This document shows, in pieces, positions 1-8,988 of a DNA stretch of 64,000 bases (position 1 is its first letter; every line of letters starts with the position of its first letter). The position numbers and the translations under genes were made by a program. Source of the stretch: Geomonas agri (lineage in GTDB: Bacteria > Desulfobacterota > Desulfuromonadia > Geobacterales > Geobacteraceae); assembly GCF_020179605.1 (NCBI RefSeq), contig NZ_JAINZO010000002.1, positions 992,001-1,056,000 of the forward strand, given 5' to 3'. Under the pieces are notes generated by a model. The model was given only the letters and a program-made list of their open reading frames with translations. It ran no database searches and was not told the DNA's origin.

Positions 1-1
1 C

Positions 2-2194
2 CACAAACTGAACCCTCCCCAGCAGGAGGCCGTGCTGCACGGCGAGGGACCGCTCCTGGTCCTGGCCGGCGCCGGCTCCGGCAAGACCCGCGTCATCGTG
101 CACCGCATCGCCCACCTCATTCACGAGCGCGGCGTCCCACCCTGGCAGATCCTGGCCGTCACCTTCACCAACAAGGCCGCCGGCGAGATGCGCGAGCGCA
201 TCCAGCACATGCTGGGGGAGGGGGAAACTCCCCTCGTCTCCACCTTCCACTCCACCTGCGCACGTATCCTGAGAAGCGACATCAGGAGCCTGGGCTACGA
301 TTCCAACTTCGCCATCTACGACGACAAGGACTGCGAGCGCCTGCTGAAGGATTGCGCCACCGAGATGAACCTGGACGAGAAACGCTACCCGGTGAAGATG
401 CTCGGGAGCGCCATCGACGAGTTCAAGAACCAGGGGATGAGCCCCTTCGACGTCCCGGCCGACTCCCCGTACCAAGCGACCCTGGCCCGGGTCTACCGCT
501 GCTACCAGGAGCGCCTGAAGCGCTGTAACGCGGTCGATTTCGGGGACCTGCTCCTGTTGACCGTGCAGCTTTTCGAGGAGCACAAGGAGGTGCTGGACAA
601 GTACCTGCAGCGTTGGCGCTGGCTCCTGGTGGACGAGTACCAGGACACCAACCCCGTGCAGTACCGCCTGGTGCAGCTTTTGGCCGGCGCGCGCCAGAAC
701 CTCTGCGTGGTGGGCGACGACGATCAGTCCATCTACGGCTGGCGCGGCGCAGATATCCGCAACATCCTGGAATTCGAGAAAGACTTCCCCGGAGTCAAGG
801 TGGTGAAGCTGGAGCAGAACTACCGCTCCACCAAGACCATCCTGGACGGCGCCTGGCACGTGGTGCAGAAGAACAAGGGGAGGAAGCCCAAGCGTCTCTG
901 GACCGACAACCCCGAGGGCGAGCGCATCGTGTACCGCACCCTCCCCAACGAATGGGAGGAGGGACGCACCGTCTGCCGCGAGATCGAACGCTTCCTCGCC
1001 GAAGGGGGTGACCTCTCCGAGGTGGCCGTCTTCTACCGCACCAACGCCCAGTCCCGCGTCATCGAGGAGGCGCTCGTGGGTGCCCAGATCGCGCACCACA
1101 TGGTCGGCGGCGTCCGCTTCTACGCTCGGCTCGAGATAAAGGACATCCTTGCCTACCTCAAGGTGCTGGACAACCCGTCCGACGACGTGGCGGTGAAGCG
1201 GATCATCAATACCCCGCCGCGCGGTATCGGCAACACCACGGTCCAGAAGATCGCCGATTTCGCCAATGAAAAGGGGCTCCCGTTCTACGACGCCATGCTG
1301 GAAGGGGCCTATGGCCCGCTGCTCCCCGCCGCCGCGCGCGGCAAGGTGGCCGCCTTCGTCAACGAACTGGAGGGATACAAGACCCTGAGCGAGAAGCTTC
1401 CCCTGTCCGAACTCACCGCCGCCGTCATCAACGATTCCGGCTACTATGCTCGCCTCAAGCTGCAGCGAACCGACGAGGCCCAGGAACGGATCGACAACCT
1501 CCAGGAGTTGGTGACCGCCATGCAGACCTACGAAAGCATGCCGGGCGAGCACGGGTTGGCCGACTTCCTGGAGCGGGTCGCACTGGTGTCCGACCTCGAG
1601 CACGAGGGAGAGGGGAAGAAGGCGTCCGCAACGCTGATGACCCTGCATTCGGCCAAGGGACTCGAATTCCAGCTGGTCTTCATGATCGGCATGGAGGAGA
1701 AGCTGTTCCCCCACGTGCGCGCCCTGGAGAACCCGGACCAGATGGAAGAGGAAAGAAGGCTCTGCTACGTGGGGATGACCCGCGCCAAGAAGCGCCTGTT
1801 CCTTTTGAACGTGCGCCGGCGCCACATCTTCGGGCAGGAGCAGATGAACGCCCCCGCCCGCTTCATCGCCGACATCCCCAGGGAACTTTTGGACAGCGGC
1901 GACCTCTGGCAGCGCCCCGAGCCCTCCCGCGACTTCTCGACCGGCCACAACCTGGCCTCCCTCTTCGATGAAGAGATCGAACCGGAGTTCGAGGACAACG
2001 AGGTGCGCATGGTCCCCGACGACGAGGACGATGGCATCTGGGTCGGCATGAAGGTGCGCCACGCCCAATTCGGGCCGGGCACCATCAGGAAGATTGAAGG
2101 GGAAGGGGACAACCAGAAGGTGATCGTCTGGTTCAACTCGCTGGGCGGCCCGAAGAAGCTCCTGGTGCGCTTCGCCGGGCTTGAGCGAGCCTGA
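2..2194 (+). CDS. uvrD: UvrD/PcrA superfamily 1A DNA helicase (5' end outside the window)
   Basis: ATP-dependent 3'-5' DNA helicase of nucleotide excision and mismatch repair. The reading frame is open to the first base, so the N-terminus is missing; the visible part starts HKLNPPQQEAV, a few residues before Walker A (GAGSGKT). Also visible are the helicase motifs VDEYQDTN (Walker B), GDDDQSIYGWRGA, QNYRST, TLHSAKGLEF and VGMTRAKKRL. The C-terminus (about 50 residues, VGMKVRHAQFGPGTI to VRFAGLERA) is the Tudor-like tail typical of PcrA/UvrD, which in Bacillus PcrA binds RNA polymerase. About 730 residues are visible, close to full length, so only about 10-15 residues are probably missing. RecB and Rep are less likely because of the tail. 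It is followed after 55 nt by a lipoprotein gene with its own ribosome binding site. Confidence 0.95.
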   Translation, partial: HKLNPPQQEAVLHGEGPLLVLAGAGSGKTRVIVHRIAHLIHERGVPPWQILAVTFTNKAAGEMRERIQHMLGEGETPLVSTFHSTCARILRSDIRSLGYDSNFAIYDDKDCERLLKDCATEMNLDEKRYPVKMLGSAIDEFKNQGMSPFDVPADSPYQATLARVYRCYQERLKRCNAVDFGDLLLLTVQLFEEHKEVLDKYLQRWRWLLVDEYQDTNPVQYRLVQLLAGARQNLCVVGDDDQSIYGWRGADIRNILEFEKDFPGVKVVKLEQNYRSTKTILDGAWHVVQKNKGRKPKRLWTDNPEGERIVYRTLPNEWEEGRTVCREIERFLAEGGDLSEVAVFYRTNAQSRVIEEALVGAQIAHHMVGGVRFYARLEIKDILAYLKVLDNPSDDVAVKRIINTPPRGIGNTTVQKIADFANEKGLPFYDAMLEGAYGPLLPAAARGKVAAFVNELEGYKTLSEKLPLSELTAAVINDSGYYARLKLQRTDEAQERIDNLQELVTAMQTYESMPGEHGLADFLERVALVSDLEHEGEGKKASATLMTLHSAKGLEFQLVFMIGMEEKLFPHVRALENPDQMEEERRLCYVGMTRAKKRLFLLNVRRRHIFGQEQMNAPARFIADIPRELLDSGDLWQRPEPSRDFSTGHNLASLFDEEIEPEFEDNEVRMVPDDEDDGIWVGMKVRHAQFGPGTIRKIEGEGDNQKVIVWFNSLGGPKKLLVRFAGLERA

Positions 2195-2249
2195 AAAGCG
2201 GTATATATTTACCGTGTGTTGCTAATGAAAATATCAAGGAGGCTTCCCC

Positions 2250-2984
2250 ATGAGAAAACTAGCCGTCTTCATGATAGCGATGATGCTGTTCTCCGGTTGC
2301 ACCCATTACAAGAGCCAATACGTTTCCTTCCGCCCCCCCGAGGCGTACCAGAACCACCTGGAGCAGTCCGGGGTCTCGTTGGGCGGCGAGGCATATGCGA
2401 CCTCGGACGCGGCCGAGCAGGCTTTCGGCTTTGACATCAAGGGGGCGGGCCTGTTGCCGGTCATGCTGGTCATGGACAACAAGAGCGGGAAGACCCTTGA
2501 GATAATGGGCGGCCAGACCTTCCTGGTGGACGAGGGGGGCAACTACTGGCCGCTGGTCACCAACAAGGTGGCCTTCGACCGGCTGGAAAGCTCGACCCAG
2601 TTTGCCTCCTTCTTCGGCAAGGGTGCCGGCAAGGGGGCCCTGCTCGGAGCCGCGGCGGGCACCATTCTCGGGACGGCGCTCGGCATCGTCTCTGGTAAGA
2701 GCGTGGCCGGGTCGCTGGGCAAGGGTGCCGCCATCGGTGCAGCCGGCGGCGCCATCATCGGCGGGACCCAGGAAGGGACCTCCAACGACCGCGAGAACCG
2801 CATCTCGGACGACCTGAGGAGCAAGGGGCTGGAAGGGCGGCTCATTCCGGCTGACAGTCTCTCCAACGGGTTCATCTTCTTCCCGGGCGAGGCGCCCAGT
2901 GCCAAGGAACTGAGGCTGCAGTGGAGCGAGAAGGAATCCGGCCAGGTGCAGAAGCTGATCCTGCCGCTCAACGTGCGCAAGTAG
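2250..2984 (+). CDS. Lipoprotein with glycine-zipper segment
   Basis: Predicted 244-residue envelope lipoprotein of unknown function. The N-terminus is a short basic and hydrophobic signal with a lipobox (LFSGC), so Cys19 or a close neighbour should be lipidated. The middle (about residues 120-175) is rich in Gly and Ala with GxxxG spacing (KGALLGAAAGTILG and GAAIGAAGGAIIGG), a glycine-zipper pattern that can insert in or oligomerise at membranes. The ATG follows a good ribosome binding site (AAGGAGG, 2237-2243). A weak palindrome follows the stop. The gene stands alone between uvrD and pdxA and gives no hint of a pathway. The C-terminal third (SNGFIFFPGEAPSAKELRLQW) looks like a beta-sandwich edge seen in bacterial DUF-type lipoproteins, but I cannot name the family. 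Confidence 0.75.
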   Translation: MRKLAVFMIAMMLFSGCTHYKSQYVSFRPPEAYQNHLEQSGVSLGGEAYATSDAAEQAFGFDIKGAGLLPVMLVMDNKSGKTLEIMGGQTFLVDEGGNYWPLVTNKVAFDRLESSTQFASFFGKGAGKGALLGAAAGTILGTALGIVSGKSVAGSLGKGAAIGAAGGAIIGGTQEGTSNDRENRISDDLRSKGLEGRLIPADSLSNGFIFFPGEAPSAKELRLQWSEKESGQVQKLILPLNVRK

Positions 2985-3013
2985 ACGCGCGTAGTGGCCG
3001 CAGGCTGAAGTGG

Positions 3014-3037
3014 AATAGGGGCTTAAGGGCCCCTATT
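3014..3037 (+). terminator. Possible weak terminator after the lipoprotein gene
   Basis: Eight-base-pair inverted repeat (AATAGGGG ... CCCCTATT) 30 nt past the lipoprotein stop, followed by only a short T run (CGTTTG). It may act as a weak terminator or mRNA 3' end before pdxA. Confidence 0.45.
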
Positions 3038-3102
3038 CGTTTGTGGGCGACCGGGTGAGGGCGTTGCTCCTGCTACCCAGCCGCCGTGAAAGGAGAACAC
3101 CT

Positions 3103-4098
3103 TTGCAAAAACCGATCATAGCCGTCACCATGGGTGACCCCTCCGGCATCGGGCCGGAGATCATCGCGGCCGCGCTGGCGGACCCAGCCGTCACGGCACT
3201 GTGCCGGCCGCTGATCCTCGGCGACCGTGCCGCCATCGAGCGAGGCATCGCCGTTGCCGGTGCCAAGCTCGCCATCCTCTCCGCCCCGGACCTGCTCCCC
3301 CCCGCGGAACCCGCTCCGGCAACCCTCTACCTGCGCGAACTCTCTGCCCTCGAACCCGCTGACATGGTCTATGGTCGCCCCAGCCCGGCGGGGGGCGATG
3401 CCTGCTATCGCTACATCTGCGCGGCTGCCAAACTGTGCATGGACGGTACCGTTGCGGCCATGGCCACCGCCCCCATCAACAAGGAGTCGCTGAACAGCGC
3501 CGGGCACCATTTCCCCGGGCACACCGAACTCCTGGCGGAGCTGACCGGCGGGCACGAGGTGGTGATGATGCTGGCGGGCGACCGGCTCAGGGTCACCTTG
3601 GTCACCATCCACGAGGCGCTGGCCCAAGTGCCGGAACTGGTTACCTTCGACCGCGTCCTCTCCACCATCCGGATCACCAACGACTCGCTCTCACGCTGGT
3701 TCTGCAATAAGCCACGCCTGGCCGTTTTGGCGCTCAACCCGCACTGCGGCGAGGGGGGGATGTTCGGCAACGAGGAGAGCCGCATCATCGCTCCGGCGGT
3801 GGCCGCGGCGCGGGAAGAGGGGATCGAAGCGGTGGGGCCGCTTTCCGCCGACACCCTGTTCCACTTCGCCGCGCAGGGGGGGTACGACGCCGTGGTCTGC
3901 ATGTATCACGACCAGGGGCTCATCCCGCTCAAGCTGTTGCATTTCGATGATGGGGTCAACGTCACCCTCGGCCTCCCCATCATTCGCACCTCGGTCGACC
4001 ACGGCACTGCCTACGACCTGGCCGGAACCGGCAAGGCGAGCCCCGCCAGCATGAAGGCCGCGCTGGTCATGGCCGCGCAGATGGCGCGTCCGCGATAA
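3103..4098 (+). CDS. pdxA: 4-hydroxythreonine-4-phosphate dehydrogenase
   Basis: NAD-dependent oxidation of 4-phosphohydroxy-L-threonine in the DXP-dependent pyridoxal 5'-phosphate pathway; cytoplasmic, metal-dependent. The 331-residue protein begins with the PdxA signature MGDPSGIGPE near residue 9 and carries metal-site blocks GHTELLAEL, LNPHCGEGGMFG, HDQGLIPLK and the C-terminal TSVDHGTAYD. The start chosen is TTG at 3103, seven bases after AGGAG; the open frame runs 60 nt further upstream, but without a ribosome binding site and outside the conserved family start. Length matches the family (about 330). The neighbours are unrelated, as is common for pdxA. It is followed by a REP-like palindrome and mtgA. 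Confidence 0.95.
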   Translation: MQKPIIAVTMGDPSGIGPEIIAAALADPAVTALCRPLILGDRAAIERGIAVAGAKLAILSAPDLLPPAEPAPATLYLRELSALEPADMVYGRPSPAGGDACYRYICAAAKLCMDGTVAAMATAPINKESLNSAGHHFPGHTELLAELTGGHEVVMMLAGDRLRVTLVTIHEALAQVPELVTFDRVLSTIRITNDSLSRWFCNKPRLAVLALNPHCGEGGMFGNEESRIIAPAVAAAREEGIEAVGPLSADTLFHFAAQGGYDAVVCMYHDQGLIPLKLLHFDDGVNVTLGLPIIRTSVDHGTAYDLAGTGKASPASMKAALVMAAQMARPR

Positions 4099-4104
4099 AA
4101 CCAC

Positions 4105-4164
4105 CTCCCTCATCCCAGTTCCCTCTCCCTTCGGGAGAGGGTGCCCGGAGGGCGGGTGAGGGGG
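4105..4164. repeat. REP-like palindromic repeat 1
   Basis: Palindrome between pdxA and mtgA: a 9-bp stem CCCTCTCCC/GGGAGAGGG (4121-4129 and 4133-4141) with outer CCCTCA and GGTGAGGG arms. The same CCCTC...GGGAGAGGG...GGTGAGGG theme recurs at 5196 and 5277, so it is a dispersed intergenic repeat rather than a single terminator. Confidence 0.7.
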
Positions 4165-4188
4165 AATATCCGTAAAGGAATCGCTGCT

Positions 4189-5163
4189 ATGAAATTGAAG
4201 AAATACCTCCTCTGGGGCGCCGGTCTTTGCGCCGTCTACGCGGCCTACGTCGCCATCTCTCTCTTGTTCGTTCCCCCGGTCACGGTGCTCAAGGACAAGA
4301 AGATGAACATGACCATCCAGGTCAAGGACTGGCAGGGGAACTACCACCCGTTGGTGGTCGGCCCCAAGAACCGTTACTGGGCCCCGCTGTCGCAGATCCC
4401 TTCCGAGATGAAATGGGCCGTCATCCTCGCCGAGGACGCTTCCTTCTACAAGCACGAGGGGATCGACGTGAAGGCGATCAAGGAGGCCATCAAGTACGAC
4501 CTGGAGAAGCAGAGCTTCGCCCGCGGCGCCTCCACCATCACGCAGCAGGTGGCGAAGAACCTGTTCCTGTCCCGGGAGAAGACACTGACCCGGAAGGCGA
4601 AAGAGCTCTATCTGGCCAAGCGCATGGAGCAGGAGATCACCAAGGGGCGCATCATCGAACTCTACCTGAACGTGATCGAACTGGGGCCCATGGTGCACGG
4701 CATCGGTCACGGCGCGCGTTACTACTTCGGTAAGTCGCCGGCCGCGCTGACCCCGCGCGAGTGCGCCTTCCTGGCGGCCATGCTGCCGGGGCCGCGGGTC
4801 GCCTACAACCCGTACAAGAACCTGGACAAGGTGCTCAAGCGCTCCAATATGATCCTGCGTCTGTTGGCCAACAAGGGTGTGCTCTCCTCCGGCGAATACC
4901 AGGCAGCGCTGGCCGAGATGCCCAACATCGGCCGGATGCAGAAAAAGGTCGACGAGAGCATCAAGCAGGTCGAGGTCATGGCCAACCATACCAGCGCCAC
5001 CGTGCCGCAGGGGCTCACGTCCCCACCGGAGCAGGGCCCCGCCGCGCCCGCCGCAGGAGCACCGGCCGAGCAGCATCCTGGCGCCGGGGAACCCGCCCCG
5101 GAGAAGCCGCAGGAAGGCGCCGCCCCCGCCAAGGAAGGGACCCCGGCGCAAGACAAACAGTAG
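4189..5163 (+). CDS. mtgA: Monofunctional biosynthetic peptidoglycan transglycosylase (GT51)
   Basis: Polymerises lipid II into glycan strands at the outer face of the inner membrane. The start is ATG 4189 behind AAAGGA; the upstream frame is REP sequence. Residues about 5-25 form a signal anchor. The GT51 domain shows EDASFYKHEGID (catalytic Glu of motif 1), RGASTITQQVAKNLFL (motif 2), KRMEQEITKGRIIELYLN (second Glu region), GHGARYYFGK and LAAMLPGP. There is no penicillin-binding transpeptidase domain. The last 50 or so residues are a Pro/Ala/Glu-rich tail (APAAGAPAEQHPGAG), unusual for MtgA and probably disordered in the periplasm. The protein has 324 residues against about 240 for E. coli MtgA; the excess is the tail and an extended N-terminal region. 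REP elements lie on both sides. Confidence 0.9.
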   Translation: MKLKKYLLWGAGLCAVYAAYVAISLLFVPPVTVLKDKKMNMTIQVKDWQGNYHPLVVGPKNRYWAPLSQIPSEMKWAVILAEDASFYKHEGIDVKAIKEAIKYDLEKQSFARGASTITQQVAKNLFLSREKTLTRKAKELYLAKRMEQEITKGRIIELYLNVIELGPMVHGIGHGARYYFGKSPAALTPRECAFLAAMLPGPRVAYNPYKNLDKVLKRSNMILRLLANKGVLSSGEYQAALAEMPNIGRMQKKVDESIKQVEVMANHTSATVPQGLTSPPEQGPAAPAAGAPAEQHPGAGEPAPEKPQEGAAPAKEGTPAQDKQ

Positions 5164-5195
5164 CTGGCAAAGCAGTAGCAGCGCACCTCTGTCGC

Positions 5196-5232
5196 CCCTC
5201 CCTCTCCTCCGGGAGAGGGCCGGGGTGAGGGC
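5196..5232. repeat. REP-like palindromic repeat 2
   Basis: Copy of the CCCTCTCC/GGGAGAGGG palindrome, ending in GGGGTGAGGG, directly downstream of mtgA. With the oppositely oriented copy at 5277 it makes a head-to-head pair, as in BIME elements. Confidence 0.65.
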
Positions 5233-5276
5233 GCTGCAATCACAACGCAAAGGGTGCTGAACTTCGTCAAAGCAAT

Positions 5277-5312
5277 GCCCTCACCCCTACCCCTCTCCCT
5301 GAGGGCGAGGGG
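5277..5312. repeat. REP-like palindromic repeat 3 (inverted relative to repeat 2)
   Basis: Begins CCCTCACCCC and contains CCCCTCTCCCTGAGGGCGAGGGG, the reverse orientation of repeat 2, about 45 nt away. The 290-nt gap between mtgA and the next gene therefore mostly holds this inverted repeat pair plus an AT-richer stretch (5355-5420) that may hold the promoter of the downstream signalling operon. Confidence 0.6.
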
Positions 5313-5457
5313 GAATCGCCGCCCCCATTGCGCCATCACAGCCTTTCGTCCCATCCCGCTTAGACTTATCTTAGAATTCTCCCCCTCAAGTTCCCATTAA
5401 ATCTGCCGAAAACTATGAAGTAGACCAATCAGCGTCCCAAGCTACTGGAGAAGTGTG

Positions 5458-6531
5458 ATGGAAACAGCTATATCAGGCCGCGTCATCCTCGTAGACGACG
5501 ACCCTTATGTCTTGGAAAGCGTAGCGTTGCTCCTCTCTGTGAGCGGCTTCGAGGTGCATCCGTGCTCAAACGGCATGGATGCCCTGGAGTTGTTACGCCA
5601 GTCACCTCCCGACGTGGTACTCACCGACGTGAACATGCCGCAGATGTCCGGCATCGAGCTCCTGGAGCAGATCCACGAACTCGACAAGGACATCCCCGTG
5701 ATCCTGATGACCGCCTACGCGGAACTGGAGATGGCGGTGTCGGCGATCAAGAAGGGGGCCTTCGACTTCATCATCAAGCCTTTCAAGACGCCCTACCTGA
5801 TCTACGCCGTCGAAAAGGGGATCAACTACCAGAGACTGCTGCTGGTGGAGAAGAACTACAAGGCGGAGCTGGAGCGCCAGGTGCTGGACCGGACCCGGGA
5901 ACTGGGCGAGGCGCTGGTGCAGATGCGCAGCATGAGCCGCGAAACCATCGAGAGGCTGACGGCGGCGGCCGAATTGAGGGATGAGGACACCGGCAAGCAC
6001 ATCGCCCGCATCGGCCTGTACGCCAAGCGCCTGGCCGAGCAGCTGGCGATGCCGCGCGAGTTCGTCGACGGCATCGCCATGGCCTCGCCCATGCACGATG
6101 TCGGCAAGATCGGGATCCCTGACGCCATCCTGCTGAAGGCGGGTCCGCTCACCAACGAAGAGTTCGGCATCATGAAGAGCCACACCTCCATCGGCGGCAA
6201 GATCCTGGCCGGGTCCAACCACCTGGTGCTTCAGATGGCCGCCTCCATCGCCAACACCCACCATGAACGCTGGGACGGCACCGGCTATCCGCGCGGCCTG
6301 GTGGGAGACGCCACCCCCATGGAGGGGCGCATCGTCATGCTGGTGGACCAGTACGACGCCTTGAGAAGCAAGCGCGTCTACAAACCTGCGCTGGACCATG
6401 AAAAGACCGTGGAGATCATCACCAAGGGGGATGGCAGGACCATGCCCAACCACTTCGATCCCCAGGTGCTGCAGGCGTTCGACGCGGCTGCTGCCGATTT
6501 CGCCACCATCTTCGCCACCCACAACGATTAA
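5458..6531 (+). CDS. Response regulator with HD-GYP phosphodiesterase domain
   Basis: Likely cytoplasmic cyclic-di-GMP phosphodiesterase controlled by phosphorylation. Residues about 8-125 are a receiver domain (LVDDDPYV acidic pocket, phospho-acceptor Asp in VVLTDVNMP, Lys in IIKPF). A helical linker (about 130-165, LERQVLDRTRELGEAL) joins the HD-GYP domain, with RDEDTGKHIARIG, metal ligands in MHDVGKIGIPD (about 213-214), KSHTSIGGKIL, HHERWDGTGYPRGL (the GYP motif is intact) and VDQYDALRSKRVYK. All expected metal ligands are visible, so it is probably active. ATG 5458 is chosen because GGAG ends seven bases upstream; a GTG lies one codon earlier. Only 12 nt separate it from a diguanylate cyclase gene, so synthesis and breakdown of the same messenger are probably co-transcribed. 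Confidence 0.92.
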   Translation: METAISGRVILVDDDPYVLESVALLLSVSGFEVHPCSNGMDALELLRQSPPDVVLTDVNMPQMSGIELLEQIHELDKDIPVILMTAYAELEMAVSAIKKGAFDFIIKPFKTPYLIYAVEKGINYQRLLLVEKNYKAELERQVLDRTRELGEALVQMRSMSRETIERLTAAAELRDEDTGKHIARIGLYAKRLAEQLAMPREFVDGIAMASPMHDVGKIGIPDAILLKAGPLTNEEFGIMKSHTSIGGKILAGSNHLVLQMAASIANTHHERWDGTGYPRGLVGDATPMEGRIVMLVDQYDALRSKRVYKPALDHEKTVEIITKGDGRTMPNHFDPQVLQAFDAAAADFATIFATHND

Positions 6532-6543
6532 TACTTCAGAGCA

Positions 6544-8988
6544 ATGGTCAGGTTCAGCCTGAAAATAAAGCTGGCGCTGGTGGTCTTGCTCCTGATCGGC
6601 ACCGTGAGCACGGGTGTCGCCGGGCTCGGCCTGATGTTCTTCATCAAGGAGTTCAAGGCCAGCATGGCCAGCCGCCAGTATTCCGTGGTCACCGCCATGG
6701 CCGCGAATATGGATGACCGCATCGCGTCGGCGCAGCGGGAACTGGTAGCGGTGGCGATGAGCATCCCGTCTTCCATGGCATCCGATCCGCAGCGCCTGCA
6801 GCGCTTCCTCGATTCCCGCCTCGACCTGCACCAGGTCTTCAGCGACGGCACCGGCTTCTACTCTCCCAAGGGGATCCTGCTCGCCTCGGCGCCGGGGCAA
6901 ACCCTTTTTCTCAACCAGGATTTCTCCAGCCGCGAATACTTCATCCGCACGGTCGGCTCCGGAAAGCCGTACATATCCGAACCGCTCATCTCGGCGCGGG
7001 GCAACCTCCTGGTCATCTTCACCGCCCCGGTGCTGGGCGAGAACGGCTCCCTGATTGGTGTACTGGGAGGGCGGGTGGAGCTTGCCGAAGAAAACTTCCT
7101 GAGCCGGTTGGGCCAGTTGCGGGTCGGCGACGGCGGCAACTTCTTCCTGTTCAACGACCAGCGGCGCATGATCGTGCACCCGAACCGGGACCGGATCCCG
7201 TTGCCGCTGCCGCCGCCGGGGCGGCAGGAACTCCTGGACCGGGTCATCGCCGGCTACGAGGGGAGCGGCGAAATGATCGGCCCCTCCGGCGTCGCCGGTA
7301 TCTATTCCTTCAAGAGGCTGCAATCCACCCGGTGGATCCTGGCGGCGGAACGTCCGCTGTCGGAGGCGTACGAGCCGATCTACCGTGCCCGCGCGCTGGT
7401 GCTGTACAGCCTTGCTGCGCTGCTGCCCGTGGCCTTGATCTTCGTCTGGCTCTTCGTCGGGCGCCTGACCGCTCCCTTGCTGGCCTTTGCCGCCCGGGTG
7501 CGCAGCATGGGGGAGGGAACCTCCTTCGAACCGATGCCGCTGCCAAGCCGGGACGAGATCGGCGAGCTGGTGTCGGCTTTCAACGCCATGATGCTGGAGT
7601 TGACTAGCCAGAGGCGCCTGCTGGAGCGGGAAAAGAGTTTCGCCGTGCAGCTTTTGCAGCACAGCGCAGTCCCCTGTTTCGTCATCGACGCCGAGCACCG
7701 GGTCATCATCTGGAACAAGGCCCTGGAGGAGCTGACCGGCATCGGCGCCGGTGACCAGGTGGGAAAAACGGAGGCGTGGCGCGCCTTCTACGAAGAGAAG
7801 CGCCGGATGCTGGCCGATGTCGTGATGGACGGCGCGCTGCAGGATATGGCGGATCTGTACGACTGCTATGCCGACTCCGAATTGATCCCGGAAGGGCTGC
7901 GCGCCGAGGGGTGGTACCGGCTCAAGGGGAAACAGCGCTACCTCTGCTTCGACGCCGCACCGCTCAGGGACAGCGAGGGGAACGTGGTGGCCGCCATCGA
8001 GACCCTGCAGGACGTGACGGTCAAGGCCAACACCGAGGAACGGCTGACCAAGATGGTTGAGGCTATCGGTGAAAGCGAGGAGCGTTTCCGGCGTTTGGTG
8101 GAACTGTCGCTGGATGGTATCGCCATTTTGGTCGGGCGCCGCTTCGTCTTCATCAACCCCGCCGGCAGCGAATTGCTGGGGTGCCAGTCCCCGGACCAGC
8201 TCATGGGGCGGGAGATGCTGGAGTTCATCGAACGGGAGTCGGCGCAGTTGTTCCTGGAGCAGGTAGGCTACGCGGAGCAGGGAGACAGCAGCGCGCCCTG
8301 GATCGAAGAGCGGCTGTTGCGCAACGACCGGACCAGCATCGAGGTAGAGCTGGGGGTGGGACCCTTCGTCTACCGGGGCGAGCGGGCGCTGCAGGTGATT
8401 TTCCGGGACATCACGGAGCGCAAGCTGGCCAAGGCGCGGCTGGAGACCCTGGCCCACTACGACTCGCTCACCTCGCTCCCGAACCGGGTGCTGTTCTTCG
8501 ATCGCCTGAAGCACGCGCTTTTCGAGGCAAAGCGGTACCAGCACCCGATGGCCCTCATGTACCTCGACCTGGACTTTTTCAAGGAGATCAACGACCGGTT
8601 CGGACATGCGGCCGGGGACGCCGTGCTCCTGGAGGCGGGGCAGCGGCTTAAGGACTGCGTGCGCGCCTGCGACATGGTGGCGCGCATGGGAGGGGACGAA
8701 TTCACCATCATCCTGACCAAGATGGCGGAGCCCCAGGACGCGTCGGTGGTGGCGGGGAGGATCATCCAGGCGTTCGCACGTCCCTTCCTGGCGGAAGGGG
8801 ATGAGGCGACCGTCGGGGTGAGCATCGGGGTCTGCATCTACCCGGACTGTGGCGACGACCTGGACGGGATGGTGCGCGCGGCGGACGGCGCGATGTATCG
8901 CGCCAAGCAGGAAGGAAAGAACGTCTACCGCTTCACTCCCCCGGTGCAGGGGGAGGGAAGCGGCGTACAGGAAGGGGTTACAGCCTGA
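6544..8988 (+). CDS. Membrane sensor diguanylate cyclase (Cache-HAMP-PAS-PAS-GGDEF)
   Basis: Makes cyclic-di-GMP (or, in some Geobacter enzymes, mixed dinucleotides) in response to a periplasmic ligand. Order: membrane segment about 8-32; periplasmic double-Cache-like sensor about 35-280 (FSSREYFIRTV and GKPYISEPLIS are typical); second membrane segment about 283-305; HAMP about 305-360; two PAS domains about 365-495 and 505-635; GGDEF domain about 645-805. The active-site motif is an intact GGDEF at 716-720 with an RxxD inhibitory site (RACD, 707-710) at the usual spacing, and the substrate motif DSLTSLPNR is present. There is no EAL domain. It lies 12 nt after the HD-GYP regulator. Its last 11 nt overlap the 3' end of the convergent PP-loop gene. 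I cannot tell from motifs alone whether it is a Hypr-type enzyme. Confidence 0.92.
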   Translation: MVRFSLKIKLALVVLLLIGTVSTGVAGLGLMFFIKEFKASMASRQYSVVTAMAANMDDRIASAQRELVAVAMSIPSSMASDPQRLQRFLDSRLDLHQVFSDGTGFYSPKGILLASAPGQTLFLNQDFSSREYFIRTVGSGKPYISEPLISARGNLLVIFTAPVLGENGSLIGVLGGRVELAEENFLSRLGQLRVGDGGNFFLFNDQRRMIVHPNRDRIPLPLPPPGRQELLDRVIAGYEGSGEMIGPSGVAGIYSFKRLQSTRWILAAERPLSEAYEPIYRARALVLYSLAALLPVALIFVWLFVGRLTAPLLAFAARVRSMGEGTSFEPMPLPSRDEIGELVSAFNAMMLELTSQRRLLEREKSFAVQLLQHSAVPCFVIDAEHRVIIWNKALEELTGIGAGDQVGKTEAWRAFYEEKRRMLADVVMDGALQDMADLYDCYADSELIPEGLRAEGWYRLKGKQRYLCFDAAPLRDSEGNVVAAIETLQDVTVKANTEERLTKMVEAIGESEERFRRLVELSLDGIAILVGRRFVFINPAGSELLGCQSPDQLMGREMLEFIERESAQLFLEQVGYAEQGDSSAPWIEERLLRNDRTSIEVELGVGPFVYRGERALQVIFRDITERKLAKARLETLAHYDSLTSLPNRVLFFDRLKHALFEAKRYQHPMALMYLDLDFFKEINDRFGHAAGDAVLLEAGQRLKDCVRACDMVARMGGDEFTIILTKMAEPQDASVVAGRIIQAFARPFLAEGDEATVGVSIGVCIYPDCGDDLDGMVRAADGAMYRAKQEGKNVYRFTPPVQGEGSGVQEGVTA

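Noticed and set aside
5602-8607. 1001-codon open frame antisense to the HD-GYP and GGDEF genes
   Set aside because: It spans two genes with clear motifs on the other strand; its His/Val/Gly/Gln-rich sequence is typical of antisense shadows.
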